Made by a program: the position numbers and the translations under genes. The notes under the pieces are model-generated. The model was not told the DNA's origin, did not search any database, and was given only the letters and a program-made list of their open reading frames with translations. Positions 35,180 to 43,751 of a DNA stretch of 64,000 nt are shown here, one piece after another. The DNA is from Holophagales bacterium (GTDB lineage Bacteria; Acidobacteriota; Thermoanaerobaculia; Multivoradales; Multivoraceae). Positions within the stretch are counted from its first letter, which is position 1, and each line of letters begins with the position of its first letter. The stretch covers positions 62,001-126,000 of the forward strand of contig VXZQ01000007.1 of assembly GCA_009845425.1 (NCBI GenBank), given 5' to 3'.

Positions 35180-36394
35180 ATGACCGCGATTGCCGAGCCA
35201 CTACCGCCGGAAGTCGACGATTTCCGGCAGCGAGCGCTGGAGTTCGCCGAGCGCGAGGTGGTACCGCGGCACGAGCGGCACGGCAGGCTGCTCGACGATC
35301 CGCGCGAGCGCTACGACGCCGGCGGGCGACTCCAACCCGCTGTCGTCGACCTGATCAGGGAAGTGCGCACGGCGTCTGCCCGCGAAGGGATCTTCACCGC
35401 GTGCGTCCCCGAGGAACTCGGCGGCGGCGGCTACGGTCATCTGGCCTACTACGCCGGTTGGCAGGCGCTCTTTCACCGCTTTGGGCCGCGGCCGTGGCTC
35501 CTGCTGCATGTGATGGCGCACTGGGCGTTCGGCCCGAGCCGGCTCCTGTCGCAGCTCTCCGAGCGGGCGAGCGAGCGTTTCCTGCCGGGGTTGATGGACG
35601 GCTCGAAGATCATGTGCTTCGGGCTCTCTGAGCCGGGCGCCGGTTCCGACCTCTCGGCGCTGGCGACGAGAGCGGAGCGGGACGGCGACGGCTGGCGGAT
35701 CACCGGTCGCAAGATCTGGACCACGCACGGGCCGATCGCCGACTACTGCGTGCTGTTCGCGCGGACAGGCGAGCAGGGGATCACCGCCTTCATCGTTCCG
35801 ACCGATGCGCAGGGCTTCAGGCGGGTTCGTGTCGTCGAACTCTTCGGCGACATCGGCGGCGACGAGGCCGAGATCGAGCTGGAGGGCCTCTACGTCGAGC
35901 CGTGGCAGGTCATCGGAGAGGTAGACCGCGGTCTGGCCGCGGCGCTCTACGGCGTGTCGCTGGGCCGTGTCTACAACTCGGCGCGAGCGGTGGGGACCGG
36001 TCGTTGGGCGATCGAGACGGCGCTCGCCTACGCCCAAGAGCGAGAGGCCTTCGGCTCCCCGATCGCCGAGTACCAGGGCGTGAGCTTTCCCCTGGCCGAG
36101 TCGGCGACGGAACTCCATGCTGCCCACCTGATGGGGCGAAACGCCGCCCGGCTACTTGACGGCGGCAGCCGCGCGATCAAGGAGTTGAGCATGACGAAGG
36201 CCTACTCGGTCCAGGTGGGGCTGCGGGCCGTCGACCGGGCGATGCAGACCCACGGCGCCCTGGGCTTCACGAACCAACTCGGTCTCACCGAGGCCTGGAA
36301 GGCGTTGCGCGTCGTGAACGTGGCCGACGGCTCGAACGAGATCATGAACCGCATGATCGCCCGCCAGCTACTCCGGGGGGACACCGATCTCTGA
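35180..36394 (+). CDS. Acyl-CoA dehydrogenase
   Basis: This 404-residue flavoenzyme has an N-terminal helical domain, the middle-domain motifs MCFGLSEPGAGSDLSALATRA and RITGRKIWTTHG, and a C-terminal helical domain with AMQTHGALGFTNQLGLTEAWKALRVVNVADGSNEI. It oxidises an acyl-CoA to the enoyl-CoA and passes electrons to ETF. It probably shares a transcript with the preceding esterase and thioesterase, which suggests an acyl-CoA degradation set. Confidence 0.9.
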   Translation: MTAIAEPLPPEVDDFRQRALEFAEREVVPRHERHGRLLDDPRERYDAGGRLQPAVVDLIREVRTASAREGIFTACVPEELGGGGYGHLAYYAGWQALFHRFGPRPWLLLHVMAHWAFGPSRLLSQLSERASERFLPGLMDGSKIMCFGLSEPGAGSDLSALATRAERDGDGWRITGRKIWTTHGPIADYCVLFARTGEQGITAFIVPTDAQGFRRVRVVELFGDIGGDEAEIELEGLYVEPWQVIGEVDRGLAAALYGVSLGRVYNSARAVGTGRWAIETALAYAQEREAFGSPIAEYQGVSFPLAESATELHAAHLMGRNAARLLDGGSRAIKELSMTKAYSVQVGLRAVDRAMQTHGALGFTNQLGLTEAWKALRVVNVADGSNEIMNRMIARQLLRGDTDL

Positions 36395-36407
36395 GGCTTG
36401 CCCCTCG

Positions 36408-36947
36408 TCAGTACTTTCCCATCTCCAGCGTCCCGGACGCCAGTTCATGGGTCTCCTCGCCCATGCGGTGGACCGCCTTGACGGTCAGGTAGTAGCTGTT
36501 GCCGCGGCCGCCTGAGCAAGGCGGCAGGTAGGCGCCGGCCTTGTCCCAGGTTGGCGCCTTGTGTTCTTCGACGACGAAGAAGCCGGCCGGCAGGTCGCTC
36601 GTGTGGCCGGGCACGGAACCGACGTCGATGCTCGTCGTCCCGGGCTCGACCTCCAGGCCGAACTTGCCGTGGCCGCCGTTGTCCATGGGCGGAAAGTCGC
36701 GGTCGCTGAACTCGATGATCAGCGCGTTCGCCTGCTCGGGAATGCCCGCGACGTGAAGGGCGGGAGATCCCGCCTCTCCTCCAAACTTCTGGCACTGGCT
36801 GCCCGCCGGTACGGCCTCACCGTTCCACGCCTCGTCGAGGAAGCGGACTTCGAGGTCTTCTGCCGAGAGCGCAGCGCCGGTGGTGGCGACAACGGCGATG
36901 ACCAGTGTGGCGGCTGCGACGTGTACGGCGACGGCTCGATGAGGCAT
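36408..36947 (-). CDS. Exported protein, possibly PEBP-like
   Basis: The 179-residue product has a Sec signal ending TGAALSAEDL and an ATG (36945-36947) with AGGAG seven bases upstream. The mature part has ANALIIEFSDRDFPPMDNGGHG and a late GAYLPPCSGGRGNSYYLTVKAVHR segment that resembles the ligand-site strand of phosphatidylethanolamine-binding (YbhB/YbcL) proteins. The match is partial, so this is only a suggestion. It converges on the acyl-CoA dehydrogenase gene (13-base gap). Confidence 0.6.
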   Translation of the reverse strand: MPHRAVAVHVAAATLVIAVVATTGAALSAEDLEVRFLDEAWNGEAVPAGSQCQKFGGEAGSPALHVAGIPEQANALIIEFSDRDFPPMDNGGHGKFGLEVEPGTTSIDVGSVPGHTSDLPAGFFVVEEHKAPTWDKAGAYLPPCSGGRGNSYYLTVKAVHRMGEETHELASGTLEMGKY

Positions 36948-36996
36948 AGACTGCTCCTGCTTTGTACGTTGAATCTGTCCCGATCCGGGAGTCGAG

Positions 36997-38400
36997 ATGA
37001 GCCTACCCGCCGAAGCGACGTCGTTCGCCCCCTCCACGTCAGATCGCGACCATCTGTCCGTCCTGCATCCGACAACCGACCTGCCGGCGCTGCGGCGCGA
37101 CGGTCCGCTGGTGATCGAACGGGGACAGGGCATCCGGGTCTGGGACGAGGACGGCAAGGAGTACATCGAGGGGTTGGCCGGCCTCTGGTGCACCGCTCTG
37201 GGCTATGGCGTCGAGGAACTCGCGGAAGCCGCCGCCGAGCAGATTCGGAAGCTCTCCTTCGCTCATCTCTTCGCGGGTCGCAGCCACGAACCGGCGGTCG
37301 CGCTGGCCGAGAAGCTGCGCGAGATCGCGCCGATTCCGAACGCGAAGGCGTTCTTCGGCACCTCCGGCTCCGACGCGAACGACACCCAGGTCAAGCTCGT
37401 CTGGTACTACAACAACGCGCTCGGCCGGCCGGAGAAGAAGAAGATCATCAGCCGCCGGCGGGGCTACCACGGGGTTTCCGTGGCCGCCGGCAGCATGACC
37501 GGGCTGCCGCCGTTCCACAAGAGTTTCGACCTGCCGCTGCCGCAGTTCCGCCATGTGACCTGCCCGCACTACTACCGCGAGGGCGAGCGTGGCGAGACGG
37601 AAGCGGAGTTCACGGACCGGCTGGCGGCCGAACTCGACGAGCTGATCCGGGCCGAGGGGCCCGAGACCGTCGCGGCCTTCATCGCCGAGCCGGTCCTCGG
37701 CGCCGGGGGCGTCGTCGTGCCGCCCGAGGGCTACTACCCGGCGATCCAGGCGGTCCTGGACGAGCACGATGTCCTGCTGATCGACGACGAGGTGATCTGC
37801 GGATTCGGGCGGCTCGGCACGCCGTTCGGCGCCGAGGCGATGGGGATGAGGCCGGACACCGCCTCGATCGCGAAAGCGCTGTCCTCCGCTTATCTGCCGA
37901 TCAGCGCGGTGCTCGTGCCGGACGAGATGGTCGACGTCTTCGTCGAGGCCGGGGAGCGCTGGGGCGTGTTCGGTCACGGCTTCACCTACACCGGCCATCC
38001 CGTCTGTGCGGCCGTGGCGCTCAAGGCGCTCGAGCTGATGGAGGAGCGGAACCTCTTCGCTCACGCCGCCCGCGTGGGGCGCTACTTTCAGGCCGGGCTG
38101 CGGCGCTTTGCCGATCATCCTCTGGTGGGGGAAACAAGGGGCAAGGGACTGCTCGGCGCCTGCGAGCTCGTTGCGGACAAGCGGAGCCGCGAGGCCTTTC
38201 CGATCCAGCGCGGAGTGGGGGCGTACTGCATGCAACGTTGCCTGGACCACGGTCTGATCGTGCGGGCGCTGGGCGACACGGTGGCGTTTTGCCCGCCGTT
38301 GATCGTCACCGAGTCGGATGTCGACGAGATCCTGGAGCGCTTCGGCCGCGGCCTGGACGAGACCCTCGCCTGGGTCGAGACCGGAGGCGCGGCGTCATGA
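36997..38400 (+). CDS. Class III (omega) aminotransferase
   Basis: This 467-residue PLP enzyme has EYIEGLAGLWCTALGYG at the start, the cofactor-binding FFGTSGSDAND, the Asp of LLIDDEVICGFGRLG, and a PLP lysine in ASIAKALSSAYLPISAVL. The pattern matches omega-transaminases that use pyruvate or alpha-ketoglutarate with amines or beta-amino acids. Its last four bases overlap the SDR gene (ATGA), so the two likely act in the same pathway, interconverting amine, ketone and alcohol groups. Confidence 0.88.
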   Translation: MSLPAEATSFAPSTSDRDHLSVLHPTTDLPALRRDGPLVIERGQGIRVWDEDGKEYIEGLAGLWCTALGYGVEELAEAAAEQIRKLSFAHLFAGRSHEPAVALAEKLREIAPIPNAKAFFGTSGSDANDTQVKLVWYYNNALGRPEKKKIISRRRGYHGVSVAAGSMTGLPPFHKSFDLPLPQFRHVTCPHYYREGERGETEAEFTDRLAAELDELIRAEGPETVAAFIAEPVLGAGGVVVPPEGYYPAIQAVLDEHDVLLIDDEVICGFGRLGTPFGAEAMGMRPDTASIAKALSSAYLPISAVLVPDEMVDVFVEAGERWGVFGHGFTYTGHPVCAAVALKALELMEERNLFAHAARVGRYFQAGLRRFADHPLVGETRGKGLLGACELVADKRSREAFPIQRGVGAYCMQRCLDHGLIVRALGDTVAFCPPLIVTESDVDEILERFGRGLDETLAWVETGGAAS

Positions 38401-39176
38401 CGGAGCTGAGCACGTTGAGCCGGTCGGTCGCGGGAAAGACCGTGCTGATCACGGGCTGCGCCTCAGGCATGGGGCGGGCGACGGCGATGCTGTTCGCGGC
38501 CGAAGGCGCGAACGTCGCCGCGACCGACATCAACGGCCCGGGCGTCGAAGCGGTGGTCGCCGAGATCAGCGCGGCGGGCCGGGAAGCCAGCGCCTGGACC
38601 CTCGACGTGGGCGACGGCGATGCGATCGAGCGCGTCGTGGGCGAGGTTGCAGGCCGCTACGGCGGCCTCGACATCCTCGTGAACAACGCCGGCATCTCGC
38701 GCGGCGGGCCGATCGACGCGGACGAGTACGAGCAGCGCTGGCAGGAGACCGTGAACGTGCTCCTGACCGCCCACCAGCGGACAATCCGAGCGGCGCTGCC
38801 CCATCTCCGCAAGTCGGACTCGCCGCGGATCGTCAACATCGCCTCGACCGAAGGGCTGGGAGCGACGGCCATGAACAGCGCCTACTCGGCGGCCAAGACC
38901 GGAGTCATCGGGCTGACCCGGGGTTTGGCGGTGGAGCTCGGCAAGGAGGGCATCACGGTGAACTGCATCTGCCCCGGGCCGATCCGCACGGCGATGACGG
39001 AGCGGATCCCCGAGGAGCACAAGCAGATCTACGCCCGCCGGCGTACCGCTTTGCGCCGTTACGGCGACCCCGAGGAGGTCGCCCACGGCACGCTGCACCT
39101 CTGCCTGCCGGCGTCGTCCTTCATCACCGGCGTGGCGCTGCCGGTCGACGGCGGGCTGACGGTTCGCCGCGCCTGA
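38397..39176 (+). CDS. Short-chain dehydrogenase/reductase
   Basis: This 259-residue Rossmann enzyme has the cofactor motif TGCASGMG, the NNAG motif, an active-site Ser in VNIASTEG and the catalytic Tyr-Lys pair in NSAYSAAKTGV. It should be an NAD(P)-dependent alcohol or ketoacyl dehydrogenase. It is coupled by overlap to the aminotransferase upstream. A terminator-like hairpin follows at 39183. Confidence 0.87.
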   Translation: MTELSTLSRSVAGKTVLITGCASGMGRATAMLFAAEGANVAATDINGPGVEAVVAEISAAGREASAWTLDVGDGDAIERVVGEVAGRYGGLDILVNNAGISRGGPIDADEYEQRWQETVNVLLTAHQRTIRAALPHLRKSDSPRIVNIASTEGLGATAMNSAYSAAKTGVIGLTRGLAVELGKEGITVNCICPGPIRTAMTERIPEEHKQIYARRRTALRRYGDPEEVAHGTLHLCLPASSFITGVALPVDGGLTVRRA

Positions 39177-39182
39177 CTTTGG

Positions 39183-39202
39183 CCGCGGGCTTTGACCCGC
39201 GG
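39183..39202. terminator. Terminator-like hairpin between convergent genes
   Basis: A perfect 7-bp stem CCGCGGG/CCCGCGG closes the loop CTTTGA, six bases after the SDR stop and ahead of the convergent sulfatase-like gene. No T-run follows on either strand, so its activity is uncertain. Confidence 0.4.
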
Positions 39203-39251
39203 AGCACAACGCGCCGCGCGGCGGCGACAACTCAATCCAGGTAGCCGAGCG

Positions 39252-41522
39252 TCAGTCTAGGTACCCGAGCGCTTCAAGCGCCCGGCGCTGCTCGGGCGGC
39301 ATGTCCGGTTCCAGACCGGGTTCGAGTTGCTGTCGCGATCCACGGCGCATGAGTCTGCCGATCGCCCGGAGGTAGCCGGCCCAATGGGGCTCCCTCGCGC
39401 CCAGATTGCGCAGTTCGGCCGGGTCGCTGGTCGTGTCGAAGAGCTGGTGCGTCTCTCCGAACGAGGCGCTCCAGTAGTCGATCAGCTTGCGACGGGGCTC
39501 GTCGTCCTGCTCGAGTAGTAGCGCGTCGACGGCCTCTCCGTCGTTGCGGAGGTCGGACATGGCGATCCGGTGCTCTGCCCGGCTGCCTCGGGATCTCATC
39601 AGAGGCAGCAGCGACCGGCCATCGGCCTCGATCAGGTCGGGGCGGCCGATCGCTTCCAGAATCGTCGGCACGATGTCGATCTGTTGCACCTGTTCTTCGA
39701 CCACCGAGCGTTCGACCTCCGCACGGAGCCGGGCCGGGAGCTGGACGATCAGGGGCACGTGGATCTGCTCACGGTAGAGGTTCGAACCGTGGCCGTGGTT
39801 TCCGTGGTCCTGGAACTCCTCGCCGTGGTCGGAAACGAACACGACCAGAGCGTCGTCGAGGAAGCCGCGTCTGTCGAGTTCCTCGAGCAGGCGGCCGAAG
39901 TGTTCGTCCACCGCGGCGATCTCGGCGTCGTAGAGGTCGCTCAGGTGAGGGATCTCGAAGGGTTGCAGCTTGCCCATGTTCTTCCCCAGGGCGCCGGCGG
40001 GAGCGTCGGGCGCGAAGCGCGACCGGTGCGGCTCCGGGGGGTAGTAAGGCGCGTGCGGATCCATCGCGTGCATGTACACGAAGAAGGAGTCTTCGGGGCC
40101 GATGCGTTCAAGCCATTCCAGCGTCTCGTTGACCACCCGCCACACCGGAATGTGGATGCCGGGGCTCGAGAGGTTCTCCGGCAGTTGCTTGAAGTGGCTG
40201 AAGCCGCGGCGGAACCCGAATGTCGGTCCGGCGATGCTGTTGCTGGACACGCCGAGCGCCCGATAGCCGATCGAGCGGAGAACCTCGGGCAGGTAGGCGA
40301 CGTCGCGGGCCAGAACGTGGTTTCTGCTGCGGGCGCCGTGGTTGTGCGGATAGAGGCCGGTGAGGATGCTGGCCGTCGATGGCCGGGTCCAGGAGGACTG
40401 GGCCACCGTGTGCTCGAACCGAACGGCTCCCGCCGCGAACCTGTCGATGTTCGGCGAGGTCGGGCGGTCGTAGCCGTAGCAGCCGAGTCGATCGGCCCGG
40501 AGCGTATCGACGAGGAAGATGAGCACGTGGGGGGGCTTCGCGCCGGGCCCGCTGGCGGCGCCTTCCGGTTCGGGACCGGCTGCCGGCGCCGTGGCGGTAG
40601 GCAAGGCGGCGTGCGGCCACGGGTTGCCCGCGCTGTTCAGTACGCCGGAGAAGCGGAACCCGGCCTCTGCGTGGGGTAGTCGCGCGCCGGCGACCGGCTC
40701 GATGCGGACCCTGATCGGGAGGTGGTGCGGTCGCAGACGAACGCGCCCGCGCTCCTCCGTGATCGTCTCGCTCACCGCGGCCGGCGCCGCCGGGTAGCGA
40801 TGGACGGAGACCAGAAGCGAGGGGGCAGGGTCGGCGTTCCTCCAGGCGCCCTGTGGACCGTACAGCTCGATGTCGTCCAGCGTGAGAGAACCGCCGTCGG
40901 GCAGCATGACGTAGAAGTCGACCGCCGTTCTGAAGGGCAACCGCAAGGATCCGTCGGCGCCCGCTGCCGGCTTGACGTCGACGCCGGTCCCCTCGACCCG
41001 GATGCGACTCCAGGCGACCTCCGGCGGTGTCGCCGCGGACGGGCCGGACGCGGAGTAGTCGAGACCAATCGTGTTGGCGCCGATCCGTTGCACCTCTAGC
41101 GGCACTTCCAGCCGGTGGTCCTGCATGCCGGCGTCCGCGGTCAGGCGGAGGTCGCCGAGCGGTTGGCCGTTCCAGGAGACCGCCACCGTCGTCGATTCGT
41201 CGTTCGCGGCAGTCATGGAACGACCGGTGAGCACGAGCTCGAGCGGTCGGGTCCAGGCGAGACGCCAGGAGATCTCCGAACGCAGTCCCTCGTTGGTGGC
41301 GAAGGCGCCTTCAGCATCCTGCCGGGGCGGGGACCAGCCGGTCATCAGTTCCCGTCGCCGGTCGTAGTCGCTCGGAACGACCTCGCTCGATTCGGCCGTA
41401 AGGTCGGCAAGATCGAGGTTTGAGGCGAGATCGGTAACGACCGGCGGCGAGTCGCCGCCTCCGCAGGCGAAGAGCGCCAGGGCGACCGCGCCGAGGGCGC
41501 GGCGGGGCTCGAGTGACGTCAT
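39252..41522 (-). CDS. Sulfatase-fold lipoprotein lacking the formylglycine cysteine
   Basis: This 756-residue protein begins with a lipobox (ALALFACGGG). The first 300 residues are a beta-rich region of unknown type. The alkaline-phosphatase/sulfatase fold starts at HVLIFLVDTLRADRLGCYGYDRPTSPN. The nucleophile region reads SSWTRPSTASILTG, with no Cys, so Thr or Ser would act, as in phosphoglycerol or phosphoethanolamine transferases and phosphodiesterases of the superfamily. Metal ligands are seen in FVSDHGEEFQDHGNHGHG. It therefore is probably not a sulfate esterase. It follows an SDR gene by two bases. Confidence 0.78.
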   Translation of the reverse strand: MTSLEPRRALGAVALALFACGGGDSPPVVTDLASNLDLADLTAESSEVVPSDYDRRRELMTGWSPPRQDAEGAFATNEGLRSEISWRLAWTRPLELVLTGRSMTAANDESTTVAVSWNGQPLGDLRLTADAGMQDHRLEVPLEVQRIGANTIGLDYSASGPSAATPPEVAWSRIRVEGTGVDVKPAAGADGSLRLPFRTAVDFYVMLPDGGSLTLDDIELYGPQGAWRNADPAPSLLVSVHRYPAAPAAVSETITEERGRVRLRPHHLPIRVRIEPVAGARLPHAEAGFRFSGVLNSAGNPWPHAALPTATAPAAGPEPEGAASGPGAKPPHVLIFLVDTLRADRLGCYGYDRPTSPNIDRFAAGAVRFEHTVAQSSWTRPSTASILTGLYPHNHGARSRNHVLARDVAYLPEVLRSIGYRALGVSSNSIAGPTFGFRRGFSHFKQLPENLSSPGIHIPVWRVVNETLEWLERIGPEDSFFVYMHAMDPHAPYYPPEPHRSRFAPDAPAGALGKNMGKLQPFEIPHLSDLYDAEIAAVDEHFGRLLEELDRRGFLDDALVVFVSDHGEEFQDHGNHGHGSNLYREQIHVPLIVQLPARLRAEVERSVVEEQVQQIDIVPTILEAIGRPDLIEADGRSLLPLMRSRGSRAEHRIAMSDLRNDGEAVDALLLEQDDEPRRKLIDYWSASFGETHQLFDTTSDPAELRNLGAREPHWAGYLRAIGRLMRRGSRQQLEPGLEPDMPPEQRRALEALGYLD

Positions 41523-41524
41523 CG

Positions 41525-42292
41525 TCAACGGCTGCCGCCGTCGATTCGCAGGATCGCCCCCGTCGTGTAGCTCGAGGCGCCGGAGGCGAGGTAGAGCGCC
41601 GCGCCCACGATCTCGTCCGGCTCCCCGCCGCGGCCGAGCGCGATGGAGGTCTTCGCGCGCCGGTTGAACGCTTCCAGATCCCACGCTTTCGAGATGTCGG
41701 TCAGGAACGGCCCGGGCATGATCGCGTTGACCCGGACCTTGGGGCCGTAGGCGTGAGCCAGCGACTCGGTCAGGGCGTTCAGTCCCGCCTTGGCCGCGCC
41801 GTACGGTTCGGCATTGGCGCTCGGGTGGATCGCGGCGGTGCTGGTCACGTTGATGATGCTGCCGCCGTCGCCTTCGGCCATCCGCGAGCCGATCACGGCG
41901 GCAAGTCGAAATGGCCCCTTCAAGTTGACGCCGACGACCTTGTCGAACAGCTCTTCGCTGACTTCGGAGAGGCTCGGGTAGAGCGGTGACATGCCGGCGT
42001 TGTTGACCAGGACATCGACCTTGCCGAAGCGCTCGTAGGCGGTGTCGATCAGGGCGTCCACCTCGTTCCAGCGGCCGACGTGGCAGGCATGGGCGAGACC
42101 TTCGCCGCCCATCGCTTCGATCTCCGAGACGACGGAGAGGCAGGAGTCGATCCTGCGGCTGGTGACGACGACGCTCGCCCCGGCGGCGGCGAAGGCGAGG
42201 GACATCTCGCGGCCGAGACCGCGGCTGCCGCCTGTGACGAGGGCGGTGCGTCCGGACAGATCGAAAATGCGTCGTGCGTCTTTGGCGGTCAT
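41525..42292 (-). CDS. Short-chain dehydrogenase/reductase
   Basis: This 255-residue SDR has TGGSRGLGREM, NNAGMSPLYP, Ser in INVTSTAAI and the Tyr-Lys pair in AEPYGAAKAGL, plus the C-terminal TTGAILRIDGG. The pattern is that of FabG-like or gluconate-type oxidoreductases. It is immediately upstream of the sulfatase-fold lipoprotein on the same strand (two-base gap) and divergent from the MBL hydrolase, sharing a 50-base promoter region. Confidence 0.87.
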   Translation of the reverse strand: MTAKDARRIFDLSGRTALVTGGSRGLGREMSLAFAAAGASVVVTSRRIDSCLSVVSEIEAMGGEGLAHACHVGRWNEVDALIDTAYERFGKVDVLVNNAGMSPLYPSLSEVSEELFDKVVGVNLKGPFRLAAVIGSRMAEGDGGSIINVTSTAAIHPSANAEPYGAAKAGLNALTESLAHAYGPKVRVNAIMPGPFLTDISKAWDLEAFNRRAKTSIALGRGGEPDEIVGAALYLASGASSYTTGAILRIDGGSR

Positions 42293-42342
42293 GGCCGGCG
42301 AGATTACAACTCCGGCCGGGGCCGGGGTAGATTCCGCGGACG

Positions 42343-43026
42343 ATGAGCGACGGCGAACCGCGCCTGATCCAGATCCAGGCCGGACCGATGGCGAACTTCG
42401 TCTACGTCTTGGCCGACCCGTCGACCCGCCGCGCCTGGGTCGTCGATCCGGCCTGGGAGCCGGTCGGCGTCGTCAGGATCGCGGAGGAGCAGGGCTACGA
42501 GGTGGTCGGCGTGCTGGCGACTCACTTTCACCAGGATCACATCGGCGGCGACATCTTCGGCCAGCACGTGCCGGGGGTGCGGGAGCTGCGCGCCGAGTTC
42601 GACCTGCCGATGCTGATTCACGAGGCCGAGGCGGAGCGCGGCGCCGAGATCGCCGGTTGCCCGCCCCACTGCGTGGAGTCGTTCCGTGACGGCGACGTCC
42701 TTGAGCTGGGCGACCTGGCGGTCGAGGTGCTGCACACCCCGGGCCACTCGCCGGGCAGTTGCTGCTTCCGCGCCGGCAGCCACGTACTGACCGCGGACAC
42801 GCTGTTCGTGCAGGGGATCGGCCGGATCGACCTGCCGCACAGCGATGTCGACGCGATGTACCGCTCACTGCAGCGGCTGAAGAGCCTGCCGCCGGAGCTC
42901 GCGATCTACCCGGGCCACGACTACGGCCCGGAGTCCAGTTCGACGATCGGCCGCGAACTCATGTGGAACGCTTACCTCCGACCGGACAGTCTCGAGCAGT
43001 GGCGGGCGATGCTGGGCTACGTTTGA
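42343..43026 (+). CDS. Metallo-beta-lactamase-fold hydrolase (glyoxalase II-like)
   Basis: The 227-residue protein has the metal motif THFHQDHIGG, a second His in HTPGHSPGSCCF, the bridging Asp in LTADTLFVQGIGRIDLP and the final His in YPGHDYG. This set matches small glyoxalase II-like hydrolases and persulfide dioxygenase relatives acting on thioesters. It is the first gene of a four-gene chain; its stop overlaps the TTG start of the ATPase gene. Confidence 0.85.
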   Translation: MSDGEPRLIQIQAGPMANFVYVLADPSTRRAWVVDPAWEPVGVVRIAEEQGYEVVGVLATHFHQDHIGGDIFGQHVPGVRELRAEFDLPMLIHEAEAERGAEIAGCPPHCVESFRDGDVLELGDLAVEVLHTPGHSPGSCCFRAGSHVLTADTLFVQGIGRIDLPHSDVDAMYRSLQRLKSLPPELAIYPGHDYGPESSSTIGRELMWNAYLRPDSLEQWRAMLGYV

Positions 43027-43751
43027 GTCCCGGGGATGCGACCGGGGCGGCTGCGCCCGCGTCGCAAGGGGCTCCTGCCCGCCTCGAGACCCGCGGACTT
43101 CGTCGCGAACTGAGTTCAGGGGAGCGCACCCTGGTCGTGGTCGACGACGTCGATCTCGAAGTGGCCGCTGGCGAGTGCGTGTCCGTCCGGGGCCCTTCCG
43201 GGGCCGGCAAGTCGACGCTGCTTGCGCTGCTTGCCGGGCTCGACCGCCCTACCGCCGGGAGCGTCCTGATCGACGGCCAGCCGATCGAGCATCTGAGCGA
43301 GGACGAACTGGCCCTGCTGCGGCGCGAGAAGATCGGCTTCGTCTTCCAGGCGTTTCAGTTGCTCCCCAACCTGACCGCGCGCGAGAACGTCCAGTTCCCG
43401 CTCGACCTCCTGGGACGCAGGCGCTCCGGCCGGCGGGCGGAGGAACTGCTGGCGGAGGTCGGTCTGGCGGAACGCGTCCACCACTACCCGTCGCAACTCT
43501 CGGGCGGGGAGCAGCAGCGCGTGGCTCTGGCCAGGGCGTTCGCCGCCGAGCCGCGGATCCTCCTGGGGGACGAGCCGACGGGCAACCTGGACTCGGTGAC
43601 CGGCGCGGCGGTCCTCGACGTGATGATGGCGCTGCGGGATCGATTCGGATCGACCCTGGTACTGGTGACCCATGATCCGGCGGTGGCTGCGCGCGCCGAC
43701 CGCGAGCTGGTCATGGTGGACGGTCGCATCGCGGAAGCAAGTGGCCGGTGA
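43023..43751 (+). CDS. LolD/YbbA-like ABC transporter ATPase
   Basis: This 242-residue ATPase has Walker A GPSGAGKST, the Q-loop FVFQAFQLLPNLT, signature LSGGEQQRVALARA and Walker B ILLGDEPTGNLD, a Gly-Asp variant common in MacB/LolD-type proteins. It should pair with the FtsX-type permease that follows in a mechanotransmission complex handling lipids or lipoproteins. The best start is a TTG at 43023 overlapping the previous stop (TTGA); no ATG or GTG fits before the conserved region. Confidence 0.86.
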   Translation: MSPGDATGAAAPASQGAPARLETRGLRRELSSGERTLVVVDDVDLEVAAGECVSVRGPSGAGKSTLLALLAGLDRPTAGSVLIDGQPIEHLSEDELALLRREKIGFVFQAFQLLPNLTARENVQFPLDLLGRRRSGRRAEELLAEVGLAERVHHYPSQLSGGEQQRVALARAFAAEPRILLGDEPTGNLDSVTGAAVLDVMMALRDRFGSTLVLVTHDPAVAARADRELVMVDGRIAEASGR

